A stretch of DNA of 16,074 nt from Planctomycetaceae bacterium (GCA_021371965.1 JAJFVE010000117.1:1-16074), one strand, 5' to 3'; shown: positions 1-6,450, numbered from the stretch's first letter. Program-made: numbers and translations. The notes: generated by a model from the sequence alone, not told the origin.

Positions 1-223
1 GATAGTGCTGACCCGCGCGGTCGGTGTACTCGATGGCGCAGTTCTTGGCCAGGATGGTAATCCCGCGCTCGCGCTCGAGGGGGTTGGAATCGAGGATGAA
101 CTGCCCGGTCAACTCGCCCTTGCGGAACTGTCCGCTCTGGCGCAGGAGCTGATCGACCAGCGACGTCTTGCCGTGGTCTACGTGGGCGATAATGGCAATG
201 TTGCGAATGTTCTGTCGAGGCAT
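1..223 (-). CDS. typA: TypA/BipA ribosome-associated GTPase, N-terminal part
   Basis: Translational GTPase of the TypA/BipA family, which binds the ribosome and helps ribosome assembly and stress adaptation (family knowledge). Only the first 74 codons are inside the window; the gene continues past base 1. The P-loop [12 protein letters not shown] is at about residues 13-24. The switch I/G2 region ERERGITI at about residues 50-57, preceded by the phrase [11 protein letters not shown], is more typical of TypA than of EF-G, LepA or EF-Tu. The start ATG at 221-223 gives [18 protein letters not shown], the normal length of N-terminus for this family. Only a weak Shine-Dalgarno-like GGGAAAG lies upstream, and it is part of a 6-bp inverted repeat (229-242) that could hide it. 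The gene is transcribed away from the prepilin operon, and a good promoter sits at 383-411 on the same strand. Confidence 0.93.
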   Translation of the reverse strand, partial: MPRQNIRNIAIIAHVDHGKTSLVDQLLRQSGQFRKGELTGQFILDSNPLERERGITILAKNCAIEYTDRAGQHY

Positions 224-228
224 TGGAG

Positions 229-242
229 CTTTCCCAGGAAAG
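229..242 (-). repeat. Small hairpin at the typA start
   Basis: CTTTCC and GGAAAG form perfect 6-bp arms around a 2-nt centre, five bases upstream of the typA ATG. In the mRNA the 3' arm carries the only Shine-Dalgarno-like purine run (GGGAAAG), so folding could reduce ribosome access. A regulatory role is inference. Confidence 0.4.
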
Positions 243-274
243 AGGCCGGTGGTGGAAGGTTCGTCAGGGGCCCG

Positions 275-373
275 CTAGCACAACGGCCAGTTGGCCGCGC
301 GCATCGCCCGCAGGGCCTTGCACCGGTGCAAGGCCTCGGCGTTGAGCAGATTGTAGCCAGAGGCGCAAGTCAT
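275..373 (-). CDS. Possible 32-residue leader peptide upstream of typA
   Basis: A short frame from ATG at 371-373 to TAG at 275-277 encodes 32 residues, beginning MTCASGYNLLNAEALH and ending in ANWPLC. Its third codon positions are almost all G or C, as in the true genes here. It starts 9 nt after the -10 box of the minus-strand promoter and ends 51 nt before typA, so any typA transcript from that promoter would carry it at its extreme 5' end. It contains a 22-bp perfect palindrome. No Shine-Dalgarno sequence is visible, so translation would be leaderless or nearly so. I recognise no family. It could be a leader peptide, a chance frame in a structured leader, or unrelated to typA. Confidence 0.3.
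   Translation of the reverse strand: MTCASGYNLLNAEALHRCKALRAMRAANWPLC
284..297. repeat. Inverted repeat CGGCCA-GT-TGGCCG
   Basis: Perfect 6-bp arms around a 2-nt centre, within the putative typA leader and near the end of the possible leader-peptide frame. It lies 16 bp from the larger palindrome at 314-335, so the leader could fold into consecutive hairpins. Confidence 0.5.
314..335. repeat. 22-bp perfect palindrome in the typA leader
   Basis: GGCCTTGCACC is followed directly by its exact reverse complement GGTGCAAGGCC, with no spacer. It lies between the divergent typA and prepilin genes. It could act as a dyad protein-binding site or, on the typA transcript, as a strong stem. No T-run follows on either strand, so a simple intrinsic terminator is unlikely. 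Confidence 0.75.
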
Positions 374-382
374 GGACTCGCC

Positions 383-411
383 ACTATATCGCCTCGCCGG
401 GGAGAAATCAA
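383..411 (-). promoter_or_regulatory. Predicted sigma70-type promoter for typA
   Basis: On the minus strand, TTGATT (406-411) is followed after exactly 17 bp by TATAGT (383-388). The -10 box matches the consensus at five of six positions and the -35 at four. The expected start of transcription is near 376, about 150 nt before the typA ATG. Confidence 0.5.
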
Positions 412-445
412 TCACTCAAAAGATCTCCTAAAAGCAAACCGGGGC

Positions 446-474
446 TGGACAGGCCGCACCGCCGAGGCCATAAT
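446..474 (+). promoter_or_regulatory. Predicted sigma70-type promoter for the prepilin operon
   Basis: TGGACA (446-451) is separated by 17 bp from CATAAT (469-474). Each box differs from the consensus at one base. Transcription would start near 481, giving an untranslated leader of about 70 nt before the ATG at 552. Confidence 0.55.
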
Positions 475-540
475 ATAGTTAGACGATGAGATATCCGGGG
501 CGCAGCAGCGGTGTTGCGGACAGCCTCCCCGGTAATTCAC

Positions 541-545
541 GGAGA
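541..545 (+). promoter_or_regulatory. Ribosome binding site deciding the prepilin start
   Basis: GGAGA lies 6 nt before the ATG at 552. An in-frame upstream ATG at 486 has no such site and would put about 22 extra residues ahead of the prepilin leader, so 552 is preferred. Confidence 0.7.
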
Positions 546-551
546 CCTGCC

Positions 552-1931
552 ATGACGTACTCGATTCAGCCGCGTCGGCATGCTTTTACCCTAACCGAAC
601 TGCTTGTGGTGATCGCAGTGTTGGCGGTCCTGGTGACGCTGCTGATTCCCTCGGTGTCCAATCTCGCCGCCACGGCCACCAACATCATGTGCATGAACAA
701 CCTCAAGACCATCGGCCAGGCGGTCTGGGTGGAATCCGATGGCAAGAAGCAGGTGCCGCCGGCGTCGTGGGTCTCGGTGCTTCGCCCGCACGTCGACGAC
801 AACGCCAGCGTCTTTCGCTGCCCGGCATCGAGCGACTACTACGCCACGGCCAGTGCCGGCAAGAGCGGCGGCGCAGGGACGAGCCCCTCGGCGGTGGATA
901 TTTCTCAATTCATCCAGGCGTGGACTCTCAACGGGTACAATAATGAGACGCGGTGCGGGCTCAATGCGGGCATGTACTCTTTCAACGACGACACGCCCTG
1001 GAGCATCCACATGTCCGAGACGCAGCGCAATGGGATGACTGCGTCGAACTTCGGGAACAGGATCATCGGCACCTACCAGGGATCGGCGGGGCCGTATCCC
1101 AACGATCTGGTCATGTGGTACAGCCCGGACTACCAGAAGCTTATCAACACCGTCTACGACGGCGGCGACGGCTCGGGAATCCATTACTGGGCCGTCGAGA
1201 TCTACTCCTGGGGCGGCGACATGATCAACGGCAGCATCCACTACCGCTTCACCAAGCCGTTTATCCGGGTCGAGCCTTATGGCAACGGCGTTAAGGTCTG
1301 GACCAGCCCCCTGGCGCCGAGGTATCCCGGCGACCCGGACATTCTCAGAGGCAGCGGCTACTACGGCAGCAACAGCACCGACTTTTCGATCGTCGGCAAG
1401 ACCACGGCCGTCACCGCCAGCAACAAGGGGCCGCTCAACCTGATGCCGGACCGGCAGTTTGCCATCAGCCAATGGGCCCAGGCCTGCTTTAATCCACAGC
1501 CTGGCGTTGCGAAAGGCGACCTGAACGTCGTGCCCGGCTCCCTGCTGTGCTGCACCACTGCCGGCTACGAGGACTTCCTCATTCTGCCGCCCGGCGCCTC
1601 CGAGACAGGCGGGCCAGCGCCTGGCTCGACCGAGCCCGAAGAGGACCTGCGCACCAACTACGGGATGAATGAGGAGGCCCAGACGCTCAAGAACCCCGAC
1701 CAGATCTTCGCCATCGACTACGTTGCCCCCAGCGTGAAGATCAACCCGGCGCTGGACGACTGGGACACCCAGGCCACTTACGATTCCAACAACGACCACG
1801 TGCTGGACTTCGCCCGCCACCGCGGCAAGGTCAACGTCCTGTTCGTCGACGGAAGAGTCCGCAGCATGGACCCCGACGAGATCAATCCCAAAGAAGCTTT
1901 CATCCGGCAGCTGTATTGGCAGCCGCAGTAG
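552..1931 (+). CDS. Prepilin-like protein with N-terminal methylation motif and H-x9-DG tail (DUF1559-like)
   Basis: A 459-residue member of the large planctomycete family of type II secretion/pilin-like proteins. The N-terminus has a short basic leader, the cleavage motif AFTLTELLVV (residues 11-20, with Glu at mature +5) and a hydrophobic helix to about residue 33. NIMCMNNLKTIGQA at residues 45-58 matches the Cys-Asn-Asn-Leu signature that follows the helix in this family. Near the end, H423 and the D433-G434 pair form the H-x9-DG motif within HRGKVNVLFVDG. The residue before the cleavage site is Ala rather than the usual Gly. Family function is unsettled; members are thought to be secreted or assembled by pseudopilin machinery. 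The protein is long for the family because of a Gly/Tyr/Asn-rich middle region. It heads an operon with the gene starting 12 nt downstream. Confidence 0.9.
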   Translation: MTYSIQPRRHAFTLTELLVVIAVLAVLVTLLIPSVSNLAATATNIMCMNNLKTIGQAVWVESDGKKQVPPASWVSVLRPHVDDNASVFRCPASSDYYATASAGKSGGAGTSPSAVDISQFIQAWTLNGYNNETRCGLNAGMYSFNDDTPWSIHMSETQRNGMTASNFGNRIIGTYQGSAGPYPNDLVMWYSPDYQKLINTVYDGGDGSGIHYWAVEIYSWGGDMINGSIHYRFTKPFIRVEPYGNGVKVWTSPLAPRYPGDPDILRGSGYYGSNSTDFSIVGKTTAVTASNKGPLNLMPDRQFAISQWAQACFNPQPGVAKGDLNVVPGSLLCCTTAGYEDFLILPPGASETGGPAPGSTEPEEDLRTNYGMNEEAQTLKNPDQIFAIDYVAPSVKINPALDDWDTQATYDSNNDHVLDFARHRGKVNVLFVDGRVRSMDPDEINPKEAFIRQLYWQPQ

Positions 1932-1943
1932 ATACGAGGTTCC

Positions 1944-2636
1944 ATGGCAGCACGATTCAGTAAATGGTCAATCGCGATCCTCGTCATCGCCGGTGTTCTT
2001 ATCGCCTCTGCGGCCGTCACGCTGGTTCTGACCTGGCAGGGCGACCAGGACCCCAACCCGGAGATCGCCCGCATCCAGCACCTTCAGAAAGCCGGCGACG
2101 TGCCCGGGCTGGTTGAGATGTCCCGCAAGCAGGATACCGTCATCGCTCGCAAGGCCATCGGCGCCCTTGGACCGCTGGGAGAAAAGGCCACCCCGTCCCT
2201 GATAGCCGCGATGAAAGATGCTCGCCCGACCGTACGGTCGAAGGCGGCCGTCACGCTGAACCAGACCATCTCCAAGGGCGTCATCGAGCAGAAGGACGCC
2301 CAGCAGGCGCTGGTGAATGCGGCCAAGAACGATCCCGACGAGGGCGTGCGCTCTTCGGCGCTGACGACGCTGGGACATTCCCGCGCGTACGAGACAATGG
2401 ACACGATTCTGGACGGGATGGATGACCCCAGCCCCGCCGTGCGGGAGGCGGCCTACCAGGCCATGCGAAAAGTGCTGGGGATGGATTTCCCCTATAAGGC
2501 CGATGACCCCGAGCCCAAGCGCCGCCAGGACGTCAACATGATCCGCGCGGCCTGGAGAGACCCCGGCTTTCGCGGGCGCGTCGAGGAATACTACAACGGC
2601 CGCTTCAACAGGATTTATAAGCGTTACGCCCGCTGA
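1944..2636 (+). CDS. Membrane-anchored HEAT-repeat protein
   Basis: A 230-residue protein with one N-terminal transmembrane segment (about residues 9-30), so the rest is probably outside the cytoplasmic membrane. From about residue 65 to 178 it carries HEAT/PBS-lyase-type alpha repeats, visible as recurring units such as VIARKAIGALGPLG, TVRSKAAVTLNQ, GVRSSALTTLGHS and AVREAAYQAMRKV. The C-terminus (residues 185-230) is basic and aromatic. HEAT repeats are protein-interaction scaffolds; no catalytic motif is visible. The ATG follows the previous stop by 12 nt and has GAGG four bases upstream, so it is probably co-transcribed with the prepilin-like gene, perhaps as its assembly or anchoring partner (inference). 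Confidence 0.85.
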   Translation: MAARFSKWSIAILVIAGVLIASAAVTLVLTWQGDQDPNPEIARIQHLQKAGDVPGLVEMSRKQDTVIARKAIGALGPLGEKATPSLIAAMKDARPTVRSKAAVTLNQTISKGVIEQKDAQQALVNAAKNDPDEGVRSSALTTLGHSRAYETMDTILDGMDDPSPAVREAAYQAMRKVLGMDFPYKADDPEPKRRQDVNMIRAAWRDPGFRGRVEEYYNGRFNRIYKRYAR

Positions 2637-2644
2637 AGCAGTGA

Positions 2645-2661
2645 ACTGCCCGCCGGGCAGT
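2645..2661. repeat. Perfect inverted repeat between two plus-strand genes
   Basis: ACTGCCCG and CGGGCAGT are exact reverse complements around a single base, a stem of 7 bp with a 3-nt loop in RNA. It begins 8 nt after the HEAT gene stop and ends 17 nt before the next start. No T-run follows, so it may be a weak terminator or processing signal for the upstream operon, or a binding site at the next promoter. Confidence 0.5.
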
Positions 2662-2664
2662 GCG

Positions 2665-2670
2665 TCTAAT
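2665..2670 (+). promoter_or_regulatory. Putative -10 box of a leaderless gene
   Basis: TCTAAT differs from TATAAT at one base and lies 8 nt before the GTG start at 2679. There is no Shine-Dalgarno sequence. No convincing -35 box is seen at 16-18 bp, where the inverted repeat 2645-2661 sits. Confidence 0.35.
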
Positions 2671-2678
2671 CTCAAGAC

Positions 2679-3887
2679 GTGAGCGACCAAGACCGCATTC
2701 TGACCGCCATGACCGCCGCCGCACGCCGGCTCCTTCTGGCACGCATGGCGCAAACCGCAGTGCAGGCTGGAGCGGCCTCGTGCTTCCCGGCCGCGCTGCT
2801 GGAATTGGCCTGGACGCTGGCGCCCCGCTGGCCAGTCGCCGCGGCGATGGTCTCGCTTGTGTCGCCAGCTGCCGTCGCGGTTCTTCTTTTTCCCCGATTC
2901 GGGATCAATCCTCCTGTGCGGCGGATAGCCGTCGCCGCGGGCGTCGCCACCGCTGCCATCGGAGTCTGGAGCATCTACTGCGGCTGGTTCTCTTACATGC
3001 CGCGCCTGTCAGCCATGGTCCTGCCGCTGCTGGCGGCGTTGACGGCCGCGGCCTGGAAGGCGAGCCGCCCCGTCGCCCCCGCGGCGGCTGCGGCGTTGCT
3101 CGACGCCCGCTACGCCCTTCGTGAACGGCTCAGCACGGCGGTTGAACTCGCCCAGTCTCGCAGCAAGCCGGCGGACCTGGCCGACTTCGTCGCCGCCCAG
3201 GCGATGGCCGCCCTGCGGGCCAGCGGCGCCGATCGCGACTGGCCTGCCCGGCCCGCCGCCGTAACCGTCGCCGCGCTAGTGGGCGGCGCGATCCTCTGCG
3301 CCGCCCTGGCGGCCGTGCCCGCGGCGATGAGCCCTGCCGAAATGGCGCGCGTCGAGGCCCTCGCCCGCGCCATGGAGCAGATGGCCCCGCGGGAGAAAGA
3401 CGAAGCCGCCTCGCGGCTGCAGAACGCCTCGGCCAAGTCCGACGCGCAGATCGAGCAGATGCTGCTCGAGGCCCGCCGGCTGCTTCTGGCCGGCGACGCG
3501 CGAAAGCTTGCTGCCGTCATGACCAGGCTCAAAGAAGCCGGCGTTGATATCAGCCCCTTGACGGGCAGCAGCCTGGCCGGCTCCGCCGGAATGACCGGCG
3601 GGCAAGGCGCCGGCGAGGCCGGCCCGTCTGCCCCGCCGCCGACCGCGCAGGCGCGACCGGCCCTGCCGCCGGCCGGCAATTACGTGATGGTCTACGACCC
3701 TGCCCTGGCCAAGGCCGTTCGGGACGCCGCCGCGCCCGCCGCTCCGCAAGGCGCCAGCCAGTTCGTCCCGCTGCAGACCGCCTGGCAGGCGGCCCAGGCC
3801 CGCGCGGCCGACCAAAGCCGCGCGAATCTCTCCGACCTGCCCCCGCAATACCGCCGCATGATTCAGGACTTTTTCTCCCCCCGCTGA
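2679..3887 (+). CDS. Multi-pass membrane protein with a DUF4175-like motif
   Basis: A 402-residue Ala-rich protein. Hydrophobic segments at about residues 27-47, 53-71, 84-104, 108-127 and 193-213 suggest five membrane helices. LLDARYALRERLSTAVEL (residues 140-157), just after the fourth helix, resembles the Asp-Ala-Arg/Arg-Leu-Ser-Thr-Ala signature I associate with DUF4175-like proteins, often seen near MoxR/DUF58/BatA genes. No such genes are visible here. Residues 218-285 look helical and may form a coiled coil. A Gly/Ala/Pro linker (298-334) leads to a C-terminal LPPQYRRMIQDFF (387-399). The GTG start is chosen because it gives the longest frame and has a -10-like box 8 nt upstream; ATG at 2709 is an alternative. 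Function is unknown and the family assignment is tentative. Confidence 0.75.
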   Translation: MSDQDRILTAMTAAARRLLLARMAQTAVQAGAASCFPAALLELAWTLAPRWPVAAAMVSLVSPAAVAVLLFPRFGINPPVRRIAVAAGVATAAIGVWSIYCGWFSYMPRLSAMVLPLLAALTAAAWKASRPVAPAAAAALLDARYALRERLSTAVELAQSRSKPADLADFVAAQAMAALRASGADRDWPARPAAVTVAALVGGAILCAALAAVPAAMSPAEMARVEALARAMEQMAPREKDEAASRLQNASAKSDAQIEQMLLEARRLLLAGDARKLAAVMTRLKEAGVDISPLTGSSLAGSAGMTGGQGAGEAGPSAPPPTAQARPALPPAGNYVMVYDPALAKAVRDAAAPAAPQGASQFVPLQTAWQAAQARAADQSRANLSDLPPQYRRMIQDFFSPR

Positions 3888-3922
3888 CATCGCCGCCCGG
3901 TACAATCCCGCGTGTTAGCGGT

Positions 3923-3972
3923 GGAGCCTGCTCCGCGCTTTTGCGGGAGAAATCACGTCGAGCACGCTCGAC
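3923..3972 (+). promoter_or_regulatory. Leader with two small hairpins before a TTG-start gene
   Basis: The 112-bp gap 3888-3999 holds a lone TACAAT (3901-3906) and two inverted repeats: GGAGC/GCTCC (3923-3934) and GTCGAGC/GCTCGAC around AC (3957-3972). They would lie in the 5' leader of the next gene if TACAAT is its -10 box. A matching -35 is not evident. Regulation is inference. Confidence 0.3.
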
Positions 3973-3999
3973 TGCTACCAGAAACGAACGGAGTCTGTC

Positions 4000-4881
4000 T
4001 TGACCAAACGATGGAAGATCATCCTCTGGACGCCGCTGGCCCTGCTGGCGCTGGCGGTCGTCCTGGTGGGCGGGGCATATTTGCTGGCCAGCATGGTCCC
4101 CCACGACTACCAGCCCGAACGCCTCTCCGAATACGACAAGCACCAGGTCACCATGGCGTTCTATAACAACGTCATCGAGACCTTCGCCAACAAGTCCCGA
4201 AGCCGCGAGGCCTTCTCCGTCACCTACACCGAGAAGGAAGTCAACCAGTACCTCGCCTCGATGGACGCCATCGTCGGCGCGCGCCCCAATAAGGCCGACG
4301 TCAAAACGCAGTACGGCAGCGTATACGCCCTGCTCGGACGCGCGGGCCTGGCCGACCCGGCCGTACATTTCACCCCCGGCGTCCTGACGGTCATGATCCG
4401 CAGCCAGCAGTTCGACAAGATGCTCTCGGCCGGGCTGAAGTTCAACTTCGACGAGAAACGCCAACTGCACGTAGGCATGTCCGGCGCGTACGTTGGACGT
4501 CTGCGAGTCCCCGACTGGATCGTGCGCGACAGCCTGATGGCCCTCAAGCCGCTGCTGCAGAAGGAACTGGACAAGATCGAGTCCACCGCCTCGCAACCGC
4601 GCAAGAACCGCGGCGTGGGGATGATCGGCTTCAGCACGGCCGAGATCGGCACGGCCATCGCCGCGGCCATCACCGCCATTGATGAGAAACCCATTACCTC
4701 AGCCGGCTTGACCAGCAAGGGCAGCCGCATCCGCATCACGGCCATCGACCTGAAAGAAGGGGAGATCACGCTGCACTTCTCGCCCGTGTCACGCGAGGAA
4801 TCACAGCACGAGTCGACATCCCCTAAGCCTTCGACAAGCGCACCAGCGTCCAGTCAGTCCCGTCCCGCGACGTCAAAGTGA
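4000..4881 (+). CDS. Membrane-anchored protein of unknown function, TTG start
   Basis: A 293-residue protein with a basic N-terminus and one transmembrane segment (about residues 7-30), followed by a soluble domain that is probably outside the cytoplasmic membrane. VTYTEKEVNQYLA, about 70-80 residues in, resembles the motif just after the anchor in small YpmS/DUF2140-like proteins, but this is only a weak likeness. A run of residues (PKPSTSAPASSQSR) near the C-terminus is Ser/Thr/Pro-rich and low complexity. The TTG start at 4000 is supported by CGGAG with six bases of spacing and by the signal-anchor beginning immediately after it. Its last 59 bases overlap the 3' end of the convergent phosphoesterase gene, and the low-complexity tail is written largely across that overlap. 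No catalytic motif is recognised. Confidence 0.78.
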   Translation: MTKRWKIILWTPLALLALAVVLVGGAYLLASMVPHDYQPERLSEYDKHQVTMAFYNNVIETFANKSRSREAFSVTYTEKEVNQYLASMDAIVGARPNKADVKTQYGSVYALLGRAGLADPAVHFTPGVLTVMIRSQQFDKMLSAGLKFNFDEKRQLHVGMSGAYVGRLRVPDWIVRDSLMALKPLLQKELDKIESTASQPRKNRGVGMIGFSTAEIGTAIAAAITAIDEKPITSAGLTSKGSRIRITAIDLKEGEITLHFSPVSREESQHESTSPKPSTSAPASSQSRPATSK

Positions 4882-5200
4882 TGGCGAACTCCGCGGCCTC
4901 GCCGCCACGTCCGCTCTGCAATGTTACGTGCCAACGGTCGCGTTGCCGCTCAATCGCCTCGTACGTGCCCGACGCCATCCGCCGTACGCTGCCTCGCCCG
5001 CCGCTGACGGCTCCTTCATACGTCAAATACGCCAGCCGATGATCCGCCAGCCGCCGCGCGGCAGCCTCTTGCCCCACCGCCAACCCGCACGGATCGCACC
5101 CGACCTGCCATGTCGCCAGAGCCGCCCCGCTTTCGAGCATAAAGTCCCAATGTACCGCCCCATGCATGCTGTGCTCCAGAATGACAAACCGTTCGGCCAT
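4823..5200 (-). CDS. Stand-alone LigD-type 3'-phosphoesterase domain protein
   Basis: A 125-residue protein matching the phosphoesterase domain that in LigD trims 3' ends during bacterial non-homologous end joining. FVILEHSMHGAVHWDFMLE (residues 5-23) corresponds to the LigD pattern with two His and an Asp (here H10, H17, D19). ADHRLAYLTYEGAVSGG (residues 52-68) corresponds to the later His-Pro-x-x-Tyr...Phe-Glu-Gly-x-Ile-Pro region, with H54 as the likely third metal-site residue. The Arg of LigD's HYDFRLE is Met21 here. It is complete as a small protein with no ligase or polymerase domain, and no ku gene is nearby. Such free-standing proteins are usually annotated as DNA polymerase ligase N-terminal domain proteins; whether they repair DNA is not known. 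There is no Shine-Dalgarno sequence, but TATGAT lies 6 nt before the ATG. Confidence 0.85.
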   Translation of the reverse strand: MAERFVILEHSMHGAVHWDFMLESGAALATWQVGCDPCGLAVGQEAAARRLADHRLAYLTYEGAVSGGRGSVRRMASGTYEAIERQRDRWHVTLQSGRGGEAAEFAITLTSRDGTDWTLVRLSKA

Positions 5201-5206
5201 GCACGC

Positions 5207-5212
5207 ATCATA
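5207..5212 (-). promoter_or_regulatory. Putative -10 box of a leaderless gene
   Basis: TATGAT on the minus strand is one base from the consensus and ends exactly 6 nt before the ATG of the phosphoesterase gene. That spacing puts the transcription start at or next to the ATG. No good -35 is visible; the expected place falls in the CGCTATC repeats. Confidence 0.45.
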
Positions 5213-5226
5213 TCACGTCAGTAGGT

Positions 5227-5257
5227 CGCTATCCGCTATCGGTTCTCAGCCATCAGC
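5227..5257. repeat. CGCTATC/CAGC low-complexity repeat
   Basis: CGCTATC occurs twice in tandem (5227-5233 and 5234-5240) and is followed by a CAGC-CATCAGC run. I recall runs of this kind as common intergenic repeats in planctomycetes and other lineages, but have not verified it. Confidence 0.45.
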
Positions 5258-5268
5258 TAACAACTTTA

Positions 5269-5306
5269 GGTGCCGTGGCGGGGCGAGAGACGCGCACGCC
5301 ACAACC
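5269..5306. repeat. GGTGCCGTGGCG-type hairpin repeat
   Basis: GTGGCG (5275-5280) pairs with CGCCAC (5297-5302), flanked by GGT and ACC. The first 14 bases, GGTGCCGTGGCGGG, recur exactly at 8426-8439 at the start of the large structured element, so this may be a short relative of that element. Confidence 0.5.
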
Positions 5307-5354
5307 AGAGTGATACCTTCGCCCCATGCCCGCGGCCAGACCTGCTTCGTCTTT

Positions 5355-5379
5355 CAATTGGAAATCGCCAATTGGAAAT
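5355..5379. repeat. CAATTGGAAAT direct repeat
   Basis: CAATTGGAAAT occurs at 5355-5365 and 5369-5379, 14 bp apart, in an AT-rich patch inside GC-rich DNA directly downstream of the oxidoreductase gene. I recall such CAATTGGAAATTG strings as widespread intergenic repeats in several phyla. Confidence 0.55.
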
Positions 5380-5389
5380 TGAAAATCTC

Positions 5390-5407
5390 AATCGCCTTCA
5401 GGCGATT
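5390..5407 (-). terminator. Hairpin spanning the oxidoreductase stop codon
   Basis: AATCGCC and GGCGATT form a perfect 7-bp stem with loop TGAA, and the loop contains the stop codon TGA. On the minus strand it is followed three bases later by ATTTTC, a short T-run. It may be an intrinsic terminator that begins inside the coding sequence, or part of the neighbouring repeats. Confidence 0.4.
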
Positions 5408-6450
5408 TTCGTCGTGCCGTTGGGGTTTCTTGTCACGGCGTCGATGACTTCCATGGCCTTGAGCGTGTCGTCCGTGCTGGGGTACGGTTCGCGCTTGTTG
5501 AGGATCGCTTCGGCGAACTCGTGGATTTCGCCGGCGTAGCCGACCAGGAAGGGGCTGTTCTGGCCCATGTTGGGCAGGGCGTAGTCCGGGCGCCAGACCT
5601 GGATGTCCTGCAGGTCGAAGTCCGGTTCGATCTCGTACAGTTGACGCTCGCCCCAGTTGCCCTTCTTGTCGCAAACCAGGTCGATCCCGTTGCGGCCGGC
5701 GGTGTGCAGCTCCATGTGCTGGACGTTGTCCACGACGAAGACCGCGTTCTTGCCCTCCATCATGCCGGTGATCTCAACGTGCTCCTGGATGCGCACGGCA
5801 GAGCCCAGCACCAGGTGGACGAACTTTCCGGACTTGAACCGCAGCACCAGGCCCAGCGAGGTCATGGGTTTTTCGTCGTTCCAGAACGAGGACACCTCGG
5901 CCACGTCGCCGAAGAAGCTGATGGCCAGGTCGATGGGATGGATCGACATACCCAGCAGCATGCTCGGCGGCTCGCCGCCGGCCCAGTGCGTGTAGCGGAT
6001 GACCCCCGAGGCCGGCACGAACTTGCCCTCGCGAATGAACTGGCGAATCTTGGCATAGCACAGGCCAAAGCGCTTCATGAAGGCCGTCATCAAGACGGTC
6101 TTGTTGGCCTTGGCCAGGGCGACAAGTTCCTTGGTCATCGCCAGGTCCGGGGCCGGGGGCTTTTCCAGCAGCAGCGGCAGGCCGCGCTGCAGCACCTTCT
6201 TGCCCACGTCGTAATGCATCTGCGGCGGCCCGACGACGATCACGCCATCGAGCTTCTGTTCGGCCAGCATCTTGTCGACGTCCGTGTAAACGCTCTTGCC
6301 GCCGTAGACGTCAGCGTTGCGCCGGGCCAGCGCCTCATTGAGATCGCACACCGCCTGCAGGCGGCAGCGCGAGTACTTGAGCATCGGATAAAGGTTGTTC
6401 GTGGCATGGCTGCCGCAGCCGACAAAGCCTATGTTGGCGAAGTTTGTCAT
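5398..6450 (-). CDS. Gfo/Idh/MocA-family oxidoreductase
   Basis: A 350-residue NAD(P)-dependent sugar or cyclitol dehydrogenase-like protein, close to the usual family length. The Rossmann fold starts at once with NIGFVGCGSHA (residues 6-16, Gly-x-Gly-x-x-Ala). VVGPPQMHY (72-80) and LLEKPPA (94-100, the conserved Glu-Lys-Pro) mark the rest of the cofactor domain. MSIHPIDL (168-175) carries the His of the substrate domain. ATG at 6448-6450 is chosen because it has GGAG seven bases upstream and places the Rossmann strand near the N-terminus; an upstream in-frame ATG at 6513 would add 21 unrelated residues. The gene follows the isomerase gene on the same strand after a 226-bp gap holding an AT-rich element. 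This pair is common in sugar catabolism in planctomycetes; the substrate cannot be read from the sequence. Confidence 0.92.
   Translation of the reverse strand: MTNFANIGFVGCGSHATNNLYPMLKYSRCRLQAVCDLNEALARRNADVYGGKSVYTDVDKMLAEQKLDGVIVVGPPQMHYDVGKKVLQRGLPLLLEKPPAPDLAMTKELVALAKANKTVLMTAFMKRFGLCYAKIRQFIREGKFVPASGVIRYTHWAGGEPPSMLLGMSIHPIDLAISFFGDVAEVSSFWNDEKPMTSLGLVLRFKSGKFVHLVLGSAVRIQEHVEITGMMEGKNAVFVVDNVQHMELHTAGRNGIDLVCDKKGNWGERQLYEIEPDFDLQDIQVWRPDYALPNMGQNSPFLVGYAGEIHEFAEAILNKREPYPSTDDTLKAMEVIDAVTRNPNGTTKIA

Noticed and set aside
280..340. Possible tRNA suggested by consecutive stems upstream of typA
   Set aside because: No T-loop consensus, anticodon arm or acceptor stem can be arranged; the stems are simple palindromes.
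591..1820. A 409-codon minus-strand frame opposite the prepilin-like gene
   Set aside because: The plus strand has the prepilin motif, ribosome site and H-x9-DG tail; the antisense product has no such evidence.
2645..2661. Intrinsic terminator after the HEAT-repeat gene
   Set aside because: The stem is perfect but no T-run follows, so it is listed as an inverted repeat and not as a terminator.
5221..5407. Possible CRISPR array suggested by closely spaced repeats
   Set aside because: The repeats are short, of different sequence and not regularly spaced, and there are no cas genes in the window.
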